Shown here: piece by piece, positions 46,835 through 56,761 of the stretch
How the letters are laid out: each line of letters begins with the position of its first letter
Position numbering within the stretch: position 1 is the stretch's first letter
DNA from: UBA9611 sp965237595
Lineage (GTDB): Bacteria > Chloroflexota > Dehalococcoidia > Lucifugimonadales > UBA3495
Direction: 5' to 3'
Length of the DNA: 64,000 nucleotides
NCBI GenBank assembly: GCA_965237595.1
Contig: CBDEFY010000006.1
Span: 930,001 to 994,000 of the forward strand
Notes under the pieces: model-generated
The model's database searches: none
Seen by the model: the letters and a program-made list of their open reading frames with translations, nothing else
What the model was told of the DNA's origin: nothing
Position numbers and translations under genes: made by a program

Positions 46835-48516
46835 TGAGCCTGTCTCAGAAGTCTGAACTGGCCATGGGTATGTCGTTGGGTGTATTTTCGAGGCGACATA
46901 AATTGGGGAGATGTTGAGATGCCGTTTCGAGAGATGGGCCGAGAGCAGATATGGATGTTGCCGCCGACGCTTGACGAACTGTTGCCGTTGGACCATCCAG
47001 CGCGATTCGTGGCCGAGTTCGTTGACGCTTTGGACCGGGAGGACTGGGCGGAGCTTGGGGTGAAGATAGACGGGGAGGTGCTGGGAGCGCCAGCCTACCA
47101 TCCACGTGCGCTGTTGAGCGTGTGGCTGTACGGCTTCATGACCGGGGTGCGCTCGTGCCGGAAGCTGGAGGCGGCCTGCCGGGACCAGATACCATACCTG
47201 TGGCTGACCGGGTGGCAGCATCCTGACCACAACACCCTGTGGAGGTTCTACAAAGGGCATCGGCAGGCCATGAGGAAGCTGTTCGAGCGGACGGTGCGTA
47301 TGGCAGTGACGATGAAGTTGGTGGACCTGGCGGTTCAGGCGGTGGATGGTACGAAGGTGGTCGCCAACGCGTCGCTGAACAGGAGCTACGACGCCGAGGG
47401 ACTGCGTGGTCTGTTGGAGCGGCTGGAGCGTGCGATAGCCGACCTTGAGGCTCAGAACGAAGCGGGAGAAGACACTGCTGTTGCCCATCTGCCTGAGGAG
47501 TTGGCTGACAAGGAGGTCTTGAGAGAGCAGGTGAGGCAGGCGATGGACGATCTCACGAGTCAGAAGCGCCACAAGCGCATCAACCTGACCGACCCAGACG
47601 CCAGGCTGATGAAGGGTAGGCAAGGCATCGTGGCTGGCTACAACGCTCAGGCTATGGTCTCACCCACAGAGACGGATGGGGGAGCGACCGGCATGTTGGT
47701 CACCGCCGTGGACGTGGTGGATGCAGCCAATGACAATGCCCTGCTGGTGCCGATGGTCGAGCAGGCCGAGGAGACTATGGGGACGAAGTCGCAGATGACG
47801 TTGGCCGATGCCGGATACTTCGCCGCGAGTCACTTGGAAGAATGCGCCCGTCGAGATCAGCAGGTGGTAGTGTCGGAGTCGCGGCAACGGTTCCTCAAAG
47901 ACCCATATCACAAGGACCGATTCACCTACGACGAGCAGAGCGACAGCTTTACGTGTCCGCAGGGATAGACGCTCAAGTTCGTTCGTATCCAACATACGCA
48001 TGGAGTCCCGTTGCGTCTGTACCGGGCCTCCGGGGTCGTCTGCCAAGTGTGCCCAGCCTTCGGAGTCTGCACGAAGGCCAAAGAGATTGGGCGGAGCCTG
48101 GCGATAGGTCCGCATGACGCAGTGCTGCGCCGTCATCGTGCCTGGATGTCCACCTCAGCAGCTAGAGAGGCGTACAAGCTGAGAAAGCAACTGGTCGAGC
48201 CTGTCTTCGGAATCATCAAGGAGCAACAGGGGGCACGGAGATTCCTGCTGCGCGGCCTCGTTAACGTGGCGGCCGAGTGGACAATGCTGGCCACAGCCTT
48301 CAACCTGCGCACTCTCTGGCGGGTGTGGCGCTCAGCCCCTTCATCGGTCTATTTAATGGCCCGGAGCCTTGTCCCGTCTCCTGACCTGCAGTGATGACAG
48401 CAGCTGACCCATCGCTCCGTCGCCTGTCCTACCCGCTCAGGCCAGGGCCTTTCAGCGAACCCTTTGACCTCTATCTGCTCCCCCTATCCGCAATTTCCAC
48501 TTCTGGGACAGGCTCA
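46835..48516 (+). mobile_element. IS1182-family insertion sequence, copy 2 (1682 bp)
   Basis: Inverted ends TGAGCCTGTCTCAGAAGT and TGAGCCTGTCCCAGAAGT differ at one position. Flanks are CAAT and ATTC; no clear target duplication is seen. This is the complete version of the element at 1-1305. Confidence 0.92.
46919..48394 (+). pseudogene. IS1182-family transposase with one amber codon
   Basis: The 491-codon frame from ATG 46919 (GTG 46880 in frame) to 48394 is continuous except for TAG at 47966-47968 in CPQG-stop-TLKF. The copy at 1-1221 has CAG there. VRIQHTHGVPLRLYRASGVV and the C-terminal LVEPVFGIIKEQQGARRFLL with the catalytic Glu region lie after the stop, so the product would lack an essential residue. 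Confidence 0.9.
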
Positions 48517-48837
48517 ATTCAGTACATGTAGGCCCTCCTGGGTGACATACGATATCAGACGGCTCCCGAGGTAGTTTCGAAGGTACCGAGTATTCGAGCA
48601 TCTGTGTGGTGAGTCCAAGAACGTTAGCCGCCGCACCACCGCAGGGGACGATGGTCTCTCCCCATACGCTGATGGGGATGCGATAACTTTCTCAGCGGCC
48701 GACGACCGTGGACTAAAGCGAGTTCCGATAGGCCCGCACATAGACACCTTGGCAGACCCGCATCAACTGACTGCTCCATCGATGCCAAGCCGTTTTCAGT
48801 ACGGAGAGCCGGCCTTGAGGGTCAGGCCGGTCCAAGC
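48517..48837. other. Intergenic stretch between IS1182 and the Asp23 cluster
   Basis: About 320 bases without a convincing frame; it holds only the 3' side of the DUF2273 gene. Confidence 0.4.
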
Positions 48838-49062
48838 CTATCGATCCTTGCGTCCGCTCAGGAGCACAGATGCCAGTTCGCGAATCGCTTCCATGTCGAC
48901 CTCCCCCGTCGCGATGCGTCCGATAAACCAGATCACGAAGCCCACCATCGCGCCGAGAGCGGCGAACAACAACACTAGCAGAGCATCACTGGCACCTTGC
49001 CAGACCCAGACAACTCCGAAAAGGAATCCCCCGAGGAGGCCTATAGTTCTTGCATTAACCAT
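48838..49062 (-). CDS. DUF2273-type small membrane protein
   Basis: A 74-residue protein with two hydrophobic helices (TIGLLGGFLFGVVWVW and LLVLLFAALGAMVGFVIWFI) and a short charged tail (AIRELASVLLSGRKDR). This family regularly accompanies Asp23 and AmaP. It lies ten bases after amaP on the same strand and is the last gene of the cluster. Confidence 0.8.
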   Translation of the reverse strand: MVNARTIGLLGGFLFGVVWVWQGASDALLVLLFAALGAMVGFVIWFIGRIATGEVDMEAIRELASVLLSGRKDR

Positions 49063-49072
49063 GGTATCGTAA

Positions 49073-49630
49073 CTACCTTGCTATTAGCGACAGGTCGCCG
49101 TCGCCGCGGTACTTTGCTTTCACTCCCACATCTACCACCGCCAACCCGATCAGCCGCTCAACAACATCCTTTATGGACTCCTGAAGCTCGGAGCTGACTT
49201 TGGGTAGATCGCTGCCCATGTTCAAATCCGCCAGGCAGAGAATTCTGAGCCCGCCAGAAGTAACGCGCACACGGCACTTCAGCCCCTTGACGCTCCGGTT
49301 TCCTCCCCCCGTCCTTTCCGCCATCTCCCTGACGCTGTCAAGTGCTATTTGGACCACGCCTTCTTCCCCAGCGCTCACGAGCACCAATCGGGGCCTGGCC
49401 GCAATGGGTCGCAGTACAAAGATGAGTAGCAGCAAACCCATAAACACCATGGCCACCGCGATCCCGTTAGCGGCTGCCAGGTCGGCGCCTTTTGCTTTTG
49501 CCACATTCTCGAGAGGTAGTAGCAGATCGCCGGGATCTACTGCTCCTGCTGCAACCAGTAGGACTAGCACGCCGCTAAGCAATACGAGCAGAGCCAGAAT
49601 GAATATTATGCAGCGATTGACAACGTTCAT
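49073..49630 (-). CDS. amaP: AmaP-like membrane anchor of Asp23
   Basis: A 185-residue protein: an N-terminal hairpin of two membrane helices (CIIFILALLVLLSGVLVLLV and GIAVAMVFMGLLLLIFVL) and a soluble part of about 100 residues (IALDSVREMAERTGG, then LQESIKDVVERLIGL). In Firmicutes AmaP holds Asp23 at the membrane. ATG 49630 is chosen because GGGGAG lies six bases before it. Confidence 0.8.
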   Translation of the reverse strand: MNVVNRCIIFILALLVLLSGVLVLLVAAGAVDPGDLLLPLENVAKAKGADLAAANGIAVAMVFMGLLLLIFVLRPIAARPRLVLVSAGEEGVVQIALDSVREMAERTGGGNRSVKGLKCRVRVTSGGLRILCLADLNMGSDLPKVSSELQESIKDVVERLIGLAVVDVGVKAKYRGDGDLSLIAR

Positions 49631-49812
49631 CGGCATCTCCCCATCCCTTCGATGACTAGCAGACTGCTGAATAGCTCTCAGGCCAACCCAGAGCCTGAAA
49701 TCATACACAAGAACCGGCGCCCCATTCCTAACTCTGAACGATTAGGTCGATTCAGACCGTGACATTGTGAATATCGTTGAATTGCCCGATGTCTCCCGCC
49801 TCACACAACGCG

Positions 49813-50223
49813 CCATGATGGAAGCCGATCGGGGAAGTTGATAGCGGCCACCTTGACGTTGATCTCCTTGGCCACGAGCCCAACCTGCTCCTTTAAGTTG
49901 GACCGCCACCGGTTCTCGGACCTCTTTGACGACGTCAGGGATGCTGTATCCATGACTCAACTGTAGATGTCGATGCTCAGCATCGCTGCGCGGCGCCCAG
50001 CCTCCGCCTTAACGCCCGAGCCCATCTGCGTTGCCGTCGATTGAACAAGCCGCGCAACCGCTGGGAGTGCACCCTCGGCTCCGACTCGGGCCACACCTAC
50101 GACCGTCAAAGACACATGGCCCACGACGGCCTCTATGACATCATTTCGGATGTTGGTTGCGCCCGGCACACCACTGGGATTCTCGGTCTCGAACGGGAAG
50201 GCATCCTGCTGACTACGCCTCAT
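49813..50223 (-). pseudogene. Decayed duplicate of asp23
   Basis: From ATG 50223 (RRSQQDAFPFETENPSGVPG) the sequence parallels the intact gene upstream. A stop follows IDIYS, then YSIPDVVKEVREPVAVQL appears in another frame, and AKEINVKVAAINF in a third, so at least two frameshifts are present. It lies between asp23 and amaP and looks like a tandem duplication that lost function. Confidence 0.8.
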
Positions 50224-50230
50224 ATCATGC

Positions 50231-50653
50231 CTACTCGACCCGTCTTGTCGGAATCCTCTGGGGGAACTCAATGGCGGCCACCTTGACGTTGATCTCCTTG
50301 GCCACGAGCCCAACATGCTCCTTCAGTTGGACCGCCACCGATTCTCGGACCTCTTTCACGATGTCGGGAATGCTGTGTCCATACTCAATTGTAAGGTCGA
50401 TGTCGAATATCGCCTCTCGTCGTCCAGCCTCGACTTCGACCCCAGCCGCCATGGCCGCTTCTGTCGAGCGCGCCGTATTGATTACAGCTCGGAGCAGGCC
50501 CCCCGTGCCGAGCCTTACAACGCCTTCGACTTGCTCAGCGGCGTGGCCCGCGATCGCAGCAATGACGCCGTCCGAGATTTCGGTGACGCCGGGGACACCG
50601 CTGGGATTCTCGGTCTCGTATGGGAACGCCTCTACTGGCTTCTTCTCTGCCAT
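50231..50653 (-). CDS. asp23: Asp23/Gls24-family envelope stress protein
   Basis: A 140-residue protein with the Asp23 pattern: VTEISDGVIAAIAGHAAEQVEG near 25-46, a central VEVEAGRREAIFDIDLTIEYG and C-terminal VAVQLKEHVGLVAKEINVKV. It forms membrane-bound arrays with AmaP in other bacteria and is linked to cell-wall or alkaline stress. ATG 50653 (AEKKPVEAFPYETEN) follows a GAAGGAGA-like site. It is the first gene of the four-gene cluster. Confidence 0.85.
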   Translation of the reverse strand: MAEKKPVEAFPYETENPSGVPGVTEISDGVIAAIAGHAAEQVEGVVRLGTGGLLRAVINTARSTEAAMAAGVEVEAGRREAIFDIDLTIEYGHSIPDIVKEVRESVAVQLKEHVGLVAKEINVKVAAIEFPQRIPTRRVE

Positions 50654-50755
50654 AATTTGACTCTCCTTCTCGAGAACCAGCTTCTTCCTGCCCGCATGGG
50701 CGATTCCTACACTAGTAGCCTTAACCATCAATAACATACCTGGAAAGCATTAGCA

Positions 50756-51989
50756 TTGTCAATCGTCCCTTCTATTCAGATGCCATGGATGGGAGACATT
50801 GAAGTACACCCTATAACGACTCTAATGCAAGAGGCTGCATCAGGGAACAACCCCACACTATTTGATCACAGTATAGACGACACCCCAATTTCAGCGACAT
50901 TTGCCGAGGCTGCGTGCTACCTCATAGCAAACAAGCGTACTCAATTGGAGGTGGAAACAACAAGATTGGAGGTGGAAACAACAAGCCGTTCAATCTCTCT
51001 GACGCGGCCCTCGTGCGTGGATTGACATCTAAGATGGTTGGTGAGAATTTGTTCGAGACCCTTATGCTCAACCTTGTTCGATACAACGAGAATACTCCTA
51101 TCCCTCGAGCCGGAGACGATGTCCCAACTTGGGAACGGGAAGAGGCGCGAGAACCTGACAGGAACGGTACGATACCAGCAGGGTATGTTGATTATCTGAC
51201 GTGGCAAAGTCGCAGGATACATCTTATCGCTGAGGGTAGTCCTCCGATGGTAATGCGGTGCCAGGTACAGCAGAACCTTAAACTCCATGATGGCCTGTTT
51301 GACCCATTCAAGACGTATCAAAAAGATGAGAAAAAGGGTTGGAGTCCGATAAGATTTAATGAGCGCAAGGCTTTGTGGCGTGATAGCCATACTCTGTTAC
51401 AGGACGTCGATGGCAGATCCGAGGTCATCAACTGGGCATCCCGCATCAACAATCTGCGGGAAGAGGAGGATAACTCCATTCGTTCCAAGTATGCACTTGA
51501 AGCCGTAGGCATTGCTACTGCCTCAGGAAAGGCGGCCAGTGTCATCTTCTGGCGACACGAGCGGCTGCCCCTACCCCTTGATTATCTGGAAAACAAGGAG
51601 TTGCCGACAGCCTCGAAGCCGCGCTGAAATTGACTGAAGATATGAGTAGGATTCTGTATGGGGTCGTTCGGGACATGGCTAAGGAATTAGGTGGTGATGG
51701 TCTTGCCGACCACCTCGGCGCCGACCGGGCATACTGGTCGCGCTTGGAGGAGCCGTTCAAGCGGCTCTTGGTGGAACTGCCCGACGACGTGGATGACGAC
51801 GGCGAGTACGGAGGCAATCGAATCTCCGAGTGGAAGAAGACCTTGCGCGATACACTACAGGCCGCATTCGATGAGGCCACGCGGGGCATGGAACTCTCCA
51901 CCCGGAACCTCAATGCGCTAGCAGTCGCCGAGGGGAGCCTGAGAAGGGCCATACGCAAGCACCTGGCAGGGCGAGGGAGGCGTAGATGA
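50756..51989 (+). pseudogene. casA: Type I-E CRISPR Cascade large subunit CasA (Cse1), N-terminus missing, two frameshifts
   Basis: HPITTLMQEAASGNNPTLFD opens at what is about residue 130 of CasA. The frame changes near 50928, where a 21-bp tandem duplication (50944-50964/50965-50985) also lies. PFNLSDAALVRGLTSKM, NLFETLMLNLVRYN, PTWEREEAREPD and DYLTWQSRRIHLI follow, all typical Cse1. A second frameshift near 51605 separates the four-helix C-terminal part (LTEDMSRILYGVVRDMAKEL to 51989). CasA recognises the PAM in Cascade; this one cannot be functional. Confidence 0.85.
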
Positions 51990-52378
51990 CCCAGCAACTT
52001 GAGAAGCGTAAGAGCCAAAGGTTTGTCGAGTTCCTTCAGAGACTGGAGGAACGCAAGGACCGTGGGGCGCTGGCAGCCCTCCGGCGGAGCCTTGGAAGGC
52101 CTCCAGGCACAGCGCCGGAGATGCACCGCTACGTGGCTTCCTGGACTGACGGAGAAAGATCACGCTGGCGGGAGGACGTGTACTACATAGTCGCCACCAT
52201 TTTTGCCTTCCATCCCTGCGACTGGCCGAGGGACGATTCGGACAGATACACCAATCTCGGGGCGTCATTCGCTAAAATCGCCGGTGGGGATTCGTACGAC
52301 GCGGTCGAGCGCCGCTTCACCGCACTGTTGAGCGTTCGTGCAGAAGACCTGCACGTTCATCTGCGGCCATTACCATGA
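51986..52378 (+). pseudogene. casB: Type I-E Cascade small subunit CasB (Cse2), 3'-truncated
   Basis: 130 residues: RFVEFLQRLEERKDRGALAA, LRRSLGRPPGTAPEMHRYVA, YYIVATIFAFHP and ERRFTALLSVRAEDLHVHLR are in the order of Cse2, whose usual length is 160-200. The expected C-terminal helices after LHVHLRPL are absent. The start overlaps the casA stop (ATGA). No casC, casD, casE, cas3, cas1, cas2 or repeat array follows. Confidence 0.82.
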
Positions 52379-52632
52379 AGAATGGCCGCCCGGCCACTCA
52401 GGGTGTATGCCCAGTCTGCTCCACAAGGATGTTTCGGATGGGCAAAGCTCTATAGTCAAGTGCTTCCCGGAGACCGTCGCCTAAGGCTGTTGGAAGGGGA
52501 GTAGCGGCGATAGGCGATGGTCTCCGACGGCGATCCAATCGCTCACATGAACTCTTCACCGGCCCGCCAACTCAGATGACGGCGACTCTGAGGGTGCCCC
52601 GCCTGCCGAGTAATCGGACTAGGGCCTTGGAT
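52379..52632. other. Unassigned stretch between casB and an IS
   Basis: 254 bases where casC should start. I see no Cas7 similarity, no repeat array and no frame worth calling. Confidence 0.4.
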
Positions 52633-54175
52633 TGTTAGCAACCAGCAAAAGTGGGACACATTGGGAGCCGAGAGATCAGGGGCTGGATGGAGGTCTGGTG
52701 AGCTCCCTGAGGGCCCTGTTGTAGCGTCGTCGCCGTTCGGTGGTTTGAGCCTTCACCTCCTTCCTGCGTTGTAGGATCTCTTGCCGTCTTCCCTTGAGCA
52801 CGTCTGATGGTGTCACGTTGCCCAGAGCCTTGTGATAGCGCCGGTAGTTGTAGTAGCTGACGAAGGCCGCGATAGCAGCCTCAAGGTCGGCGGGCAACTC
52901 ATAAGGCACCTGGTTGACGTCCCGTTTGATGGTCTGGTGGTAGCGCTCCAGCTTCCCGTTGGTCTGAGGGTGGAAAGGAGTTGCTAGGATGTGCTTGATG
53001 CCAACCATCCCCAGGTAGTCCCTGAATGCTCTTTAGACATAGCCTGGACCGTTGTCACTCAGCAGCCTGGTGCGGTCTGTGACTGGAACTTGGTCCATGC
53101 TGGTCGTGTCCACTGCATCCTGGACCACCTCGATGAAGGAGTCGGCCGTCATATCTTGCTGAAGCCTGTGAGCCAGGATGAAGCGGGAGTAGTCGTCCAT
53201 AACGGTGACCAGGTAGTAGTAGCCCCAACCAACCACCCTGAAGTATGAGGCATCGGTGGCCCACATCTGGTGAGGTCCTGTGGTCTTGCGGTGGTACTCC
53301 TTCCCCGCGGCCAACCGCATCTCAGGCCGCTTCACTAGGCCCTCCCTGCCCAGGATACGGTAGACGCTGGACTCTGAGACTGAGAAGCCCTGGTTGTCGG
53401 TGATCCACGCGGCCAGCTGACGGCAGCTCAGCTCTGGCATCTCTCTGGCTGATAACAGGACTGAGCGTTCTTCCTGAATAGTAAGACGGTTCCATGGTGC
53501 CTGATCGCCTCCTGGTCGGTCCTCAAGTCCTTGTTGGTCTTGGCGTCTGAGCCACCGGTAGTAGGTGCTCTTAGGTGCCCAGCTCTCTGAGGACCTTTCG
53601 CTTGGGGAGGGGAGACGAGGATACTTTGGTAACTACCTCTGCCTTCTCCGGGGCGCTCATCCGCTGGTACCGGTGGCGTCCTGGGGCACGGGGATGGCCG
53701 TTTTTTTGAGACGGTACGCCTCCAGCGACAGATCGGCCACTAGCTCCTTGAGTTCCCCGTTCTCTCGCTTGAGCTGCCCTACCTCATGCTGAGTGGCGTC
53801 CCGAACCGAGTCACGGGTCAACCTCTCCTTGCCCGCCTCCATGAACTCTTTGGTCCACGAGTAGTAGGAGTGGGGCTTGATCCCCTCCCGCCGGCACAGG
53901 TCGTTGACTGTGACCTCGCGGCGGAAGCCCTCCAGAACAATTCGGATCTTGTCTTCGGAGGTGTACTTACGTCGGGCAGCCGCCTTCACTGTACGGACGA
54001 AAGACCTGGTCTGCTCGCTTCGTTCCTCGGCGGCCTCTGCTTTGCTTACTTCTAATTGGGACACATCTGCTCCTTTCTGTGGGTAACTCTACCCTCATTT
54101 CAGGAGCTCACACCACCCTCCCACTCTCGGGTTTTCCTACCCTTATATGTGTCCCATTATCGCTGACGGTCTACA
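52633..54175 (-). mobile_element. IS3-like element, type B, copy 2 (1543 bp)
   Basis: Ends as in 31439-32848. This copy keeps 133 bp near the orfA/orfB junction that the other two lack (between two GACGCC direct repeats). An extra left-end fragment of another copy lies directly after it at 54176-54266. Confidence 0.9.
52676..54064 (-). pseudogene. IS3-like type B transposase, full-length but damaged
   Basis: OrfA starts at 54064 and ends after PVPQDATGTSG; orfB would begin near MSAPEKAEVVTKV in the -1 frame. At GGCACCTAAGAGC the frame is broken before KSTYYRWLRRQDQQGLED, and the same TAA as in the other copies follows SDNGPGYV. So the copy retains the HTH_21 region but has both a frameshift and the shared nonsense codon. 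Confidence 0.85.
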
Positions 54176-54266
54176 AACTCTACCCTCATTTCAGGAGCTC
54201 ACACCACCCTCCGACTCTCGGGTTTTCCTACCCTTATATGTGTCCCATTATCGCTGACGGTCTACA
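54176..54266 (-). repeat. Second, isolated left end of the type B element
   Basis: 91 bases repeat the outer left end (through GTCCCATTATCGCTGACGG and TCTACA). It is either the remainder of an older copy or a product of insertion next to an existing end. Confidence 0.85.
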
Positions 54267-54463
54267 GGCAGGAAGTATCTCTGGCTAGAAGGCAGGTGGG
54301 CAGTGCCGTGGCCCACACGCCCGGCGATACCCTCGGCCAGCAGACCGGTCAGCGCACGGTGGACGGTCGCGTGCGGCTCGCCAAGGATGCTTGCCAGCTC
54401 CGCTGAGTCGATGAAGGGCGTCCGGCTGAGGGCGTCAAACAGCTGTCGTTCGGGGAGCGCCAA
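54267..54463 (-). pseudogene. Winged-helix DNA-binding protein fragment
   Basis: From a TTG at 54463: ERQLFDALSRTPFIDSAELA and EPHATVHRALTGLLAEGIAG form a helix-turn-helix like that of replication-relaxation or MarR-type proteins on mobile elements. The coding sequence stops at the IS end (54266), so only about 65 residues survive. Confidence 0.6.
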
Positions 54464-54746
54464 GTTAGGTCCTCACTTCTTCGCTGTGTCGTATCTGTCA
54501 TCTGCTGTGCTCAGCATTTGCCCAATTGTCCATTTTCGCCGAAAGACACGCCGCGTGTAAGGCCTTGCAAGTCATTGTGCTGTACATGGTTTTGTGATAT
54601 GTGCGTGGGGGGTTCCGTGGTGTGGCGATGCCCAACAATGAAGAATTCTTGCACGAACTCTTCGGAATCCAACATCTGCATCTTGACACTGATGAGGCTA
54701 TAACCTAGTCTGGTAGCTAGTCAGACAAATGGCAGGTGGGTGAACC

Positions 54747-55007
54747 ATGAGCAAGAAATGGCCGGTGCAGGACGCTAAGTCAAGGTTCAGCGAGCTCCTA
54801 GATACTGCCCTCGCCGAGGGGCCGCAGGTAGTGACCAAGCGCGGGGTAGAGACTGCCGTGCTCCTTCCCATTGAGGAGTGGCGGAGGCTGGAGCGGATGA
54901 CCCGACCGGATCTGAAGGAGTTGCTCCTCGCCTCTGGGGCGCGGACCGAGGAGCTTACACCGCCTCGCCGACAGCATCGCCACCGCACACCTCTGGCTGT
55001 GGAGTAG
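54747..55007 (+). CDS. Phd/YefM-type antitoxin
   Basis: An 86-residue protein: KWPVQDAKSRFSELLDTALA near 4-23 and VVTKRGVETAVLLPIEEWRR are the Phd/YefM DNA-binding fold; the basic C-terminus (PPRRQHRHRTPLAVE) would bind the toxin. It lies four bases before the PIN toxin gene and should repress the pair. Confidence 0.88.
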   Translation: MSKKWPVQDAKSRFSELLDTALAEGPQVVTKRGVETAVLLPIEEWRRLERMTRPDLKELLLASGARTEELTPPRRQHRHRTPLAVE

Positions 55008-55011
55008 GCCG

Positions 55012-55425
55012 ATGTACCTCCTCGATACGAATGTAGTCTCGGAACTGCGTCGTTCCCGTCCACACGATGCTGTCCTGGACTGGATCGCCGATGTGCCGGC
55101 GGAGCAGCTCTTCGTCTCTGCCGTCACGGTTGGTGAGATACAGGCTGGGATCGAGGTCACCCGTGAGCAGGATGCAGAAAAGGCAGAGGAGCTTGAGGCT
55201 TGGCTGGACAAAGTCCTAGCTTCTTACGCTGTGTTGTCCATGGACGCTCCCGCCTTCCGGGAGTGGGCGCGGCTCATGCACGGGCTGTCAGACACGATAA
55301 GCGAAGACGCCATGATTGCGGCGACAGCCATCGTTCATAGGCTGACGGTGGTTACCCGGAACGTGAGCGACTTCGGTCAGCTTGGGGTTGAGTTGCAGAA
55401 CCCCTTTGAAGGCAACGAGCAATGA
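55012..55425 (+). CDS. vapC: VapC-type PIN-domain ribonuclease toxin
   Basis: A 137-residue PIN-domain protein with the four acidic active-site positions: LLDTNVVSEL (Asp5 region), SAVTVGEIQAGIE (Glu), SEDAMIAATA (Asp) and TRNVSDFGQL (Asp). It would cleave RNA when free of its antitoxin. The stop overlaps the ATG of a further, truncated gene. Confidence 0.9.
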   Translation: MYLLDTNVVSELRRSRPHDAVLDWIADVPAEQLFVSAVTVGEIQAGIEVTREQDAEKAEELEAWLDKVLASYAVLSMDAPAFREWARLMHGLSDTISEDAMIAATAIVHRLTVVTRNVSDFGQLGVELQNPFEGNEQ

Positions 55426-55521
55426 CCGTCGAATCAAGTACGGCTAGCGACTCAACGCCGCAGGCTAGGTTTGTCCAGATCATCGGCAACTTCGCCGATG
55501 CTGTGGCGAACAATTTCAAAC
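55423..55521 (+). pseudogene. First 33 codons of a gene cut by IS3-family element
   Basis: ATG 55423 overlaps the vapC stop and opens TVESSTASDSTPQARFVQII, ending at ADAVANNFK where the element begins. It could be the N-terminus of the restriction-modification enzyme whose C-terminal piece lies on the other side of the element, but no residue-level proof is available. Confidence 0.5.
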
Positions 55522-55535
55522 TGAGGTGGACCCAA

Positions 55536-56480
55536 TCAGTTGGACAGGTTTGGTGCAAAACTAAGTGGGAGTTCCGCCGTCTTTCCAAGGTCTGAGAACG
55601 CTCCGTTCGGTGCCCGTTTCCCATTGATTGACCGTTCATCTGATGGCGCCAAGTCTCCTTTGAACACCTCAGCCGGTGTCCGGTAGCCCAAGGCCTGGTG
55701 GGGTCTTTGGTTGTTGTAGAAGCTGAAGTATGCGTCAAGCCCGGCCTTGGCTTCTCGCCCGTTGGAGTAGGCTTTCAGGTAGACCTCCTCGTACTTAACC
55801 GTGCGCCACAGCCGCTCCAACAAGATGTTGTCGGTGTAGCGTCCCTTCCCGTCCATGCTGATTCTCACTCCGTGCTGCTCTAGGAGACCGGTGAAGGCTT
55901 CGCCGGTGAACTGGCTGCCCTGGTCGGTGTTGAAGACCTCTGGCTTCCCCTTGCCAAGCGCTTCCTCCAATGTCTCGACACAGAAATCAGCATCCAAGGT
56001 GTTGGAAAGACGCCAGGCCACCACGTACCGCGTGTACCAATCCATGATGGCCACCAGGTATAAGAAACCCTTGGCCATGGGGATGTAGGTGATGTCGGCG
56101 GCCCACACCTGATTTGGTCTGGTGATCTCCATGCCGCTCAGGAGGTAGGGATACACCTTGTGCCCTGGCCCCGGCTTGCTGGTCCGGGGCCACCGGTAGA
56201 TGGCACGTAGTCCCATGGTCCGCATCAGACGCTGGACCCGCTTCCGGTTCACCCTGTGACCTTGAGTGCCCAGCCAGACCCTCATGCGCCGCGACCCGTA
56301 GAAGGGGGTACTTAGGTACTGGTGGTCCATCGCCTTCATCACGGTCAGGTTCTCCAAGCAAGTCCCCTTGCGCCGGTAGTTTAGGCTGGACCTGCTGATG
56401 CTCAGTAAGGCGCACTGTCTCACTGTGGACAAGGCTGGGTGCCGCCGGTCCACCATCTCCCGCCGCCGCTCCCGGCTCAT
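55536..56480 (-). CDS. IS3-family OrfB transposase (second copy)
   Basis: 314 residues, identical to the copy at 24850-25794 apart from Leu instead of Ser near residue 39. All DDE motifs are present (WAADITYIP, NTDQGSQFTG, LLERLWRTVKYE). Confidence 0.93.
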   Translation of the reverse strand: MSRERRREMVDRRHPALSTVRQCALLSISRSSLNYRRKGTCLENLTVMKAMDHQYLSTPFYGSRRMRVWLGTQGHRVNRKRVQRLMRTMGLRAIYRWPRTSKPGPGHKVYPYLLSGMEITRPNQVWAADITYIPMAKGFLYLVAIMDWYTRYVVAWRLSNTLDADFCVETLEEALGKGKPEVFNTDQGSQFTGEAFTGLLEQHGVRISMDGKGRYTDNILLERLWRTVKYEEVYLKAYSNGREAKAGLDAYFSFYNNQRPHQALGYRTPAEVFKGDLAPSDERSINGKRAPNGAFSDLGKTAELPLSFAPNLSN

Positions 56481-56761
56481 GGACCGAGCCTCTCCGCCAA
56501 GAAATCCCGCTCAACCTTCAGTTGGCCGATCTGCTGATAGAGCCGGGCAACAAGGACCGCATCGCTCTTCTGGCGTTTGTCTTGGTTCCCACCAAAGACG
56601 CCGACCGCTCCTTCCAACAAGGACTTCTTCCAGGCCTGGATCTGCCCGGGATGGACCTCGTAGCGGGCGGCCAGTTGGGCCACCGTCTCTTCACCCTTCA
56701 CCGCTTCCAGGGCCACCTTGGCCTTGAATGTTGGGCTGTGCTTCCTCCGCTCTTTTGACAT
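56477..56761 (-). CDS. IS3-family OrfA (second copy)
   Basis: 94 residues, same sequence as 24569-24853, HTH plus leucine-zipper tail, overlapping orfB by four bases. Confidence 0.9.
   Translation of the reverse strand: MSKERRKHSPTFKAKVALEAVKGEETVAQLAARYEVHPGQIQAWKKSLLEGAVGVFGGNQDKRQKSDAVLVARLYQQIGQLKVERDFLAERLGP

Noticed and set aside
29781..48394. TAG recoding as Gln or Glu (amber codons in an amidohydrolase, the LRR gene and IS1182)
   Set aside because: TAG ends ffh and the selenoprotein gene normally, and the affected genes carry other damage or are mobile elements, so simple nonsense mutations (or read errors) explain it.
50654..52632. A CRISPR array near the cas remnants
   Set aside because: No regularly spaced direct repeats are present; the only tandem repeat is a 21-bp duplication within casA.
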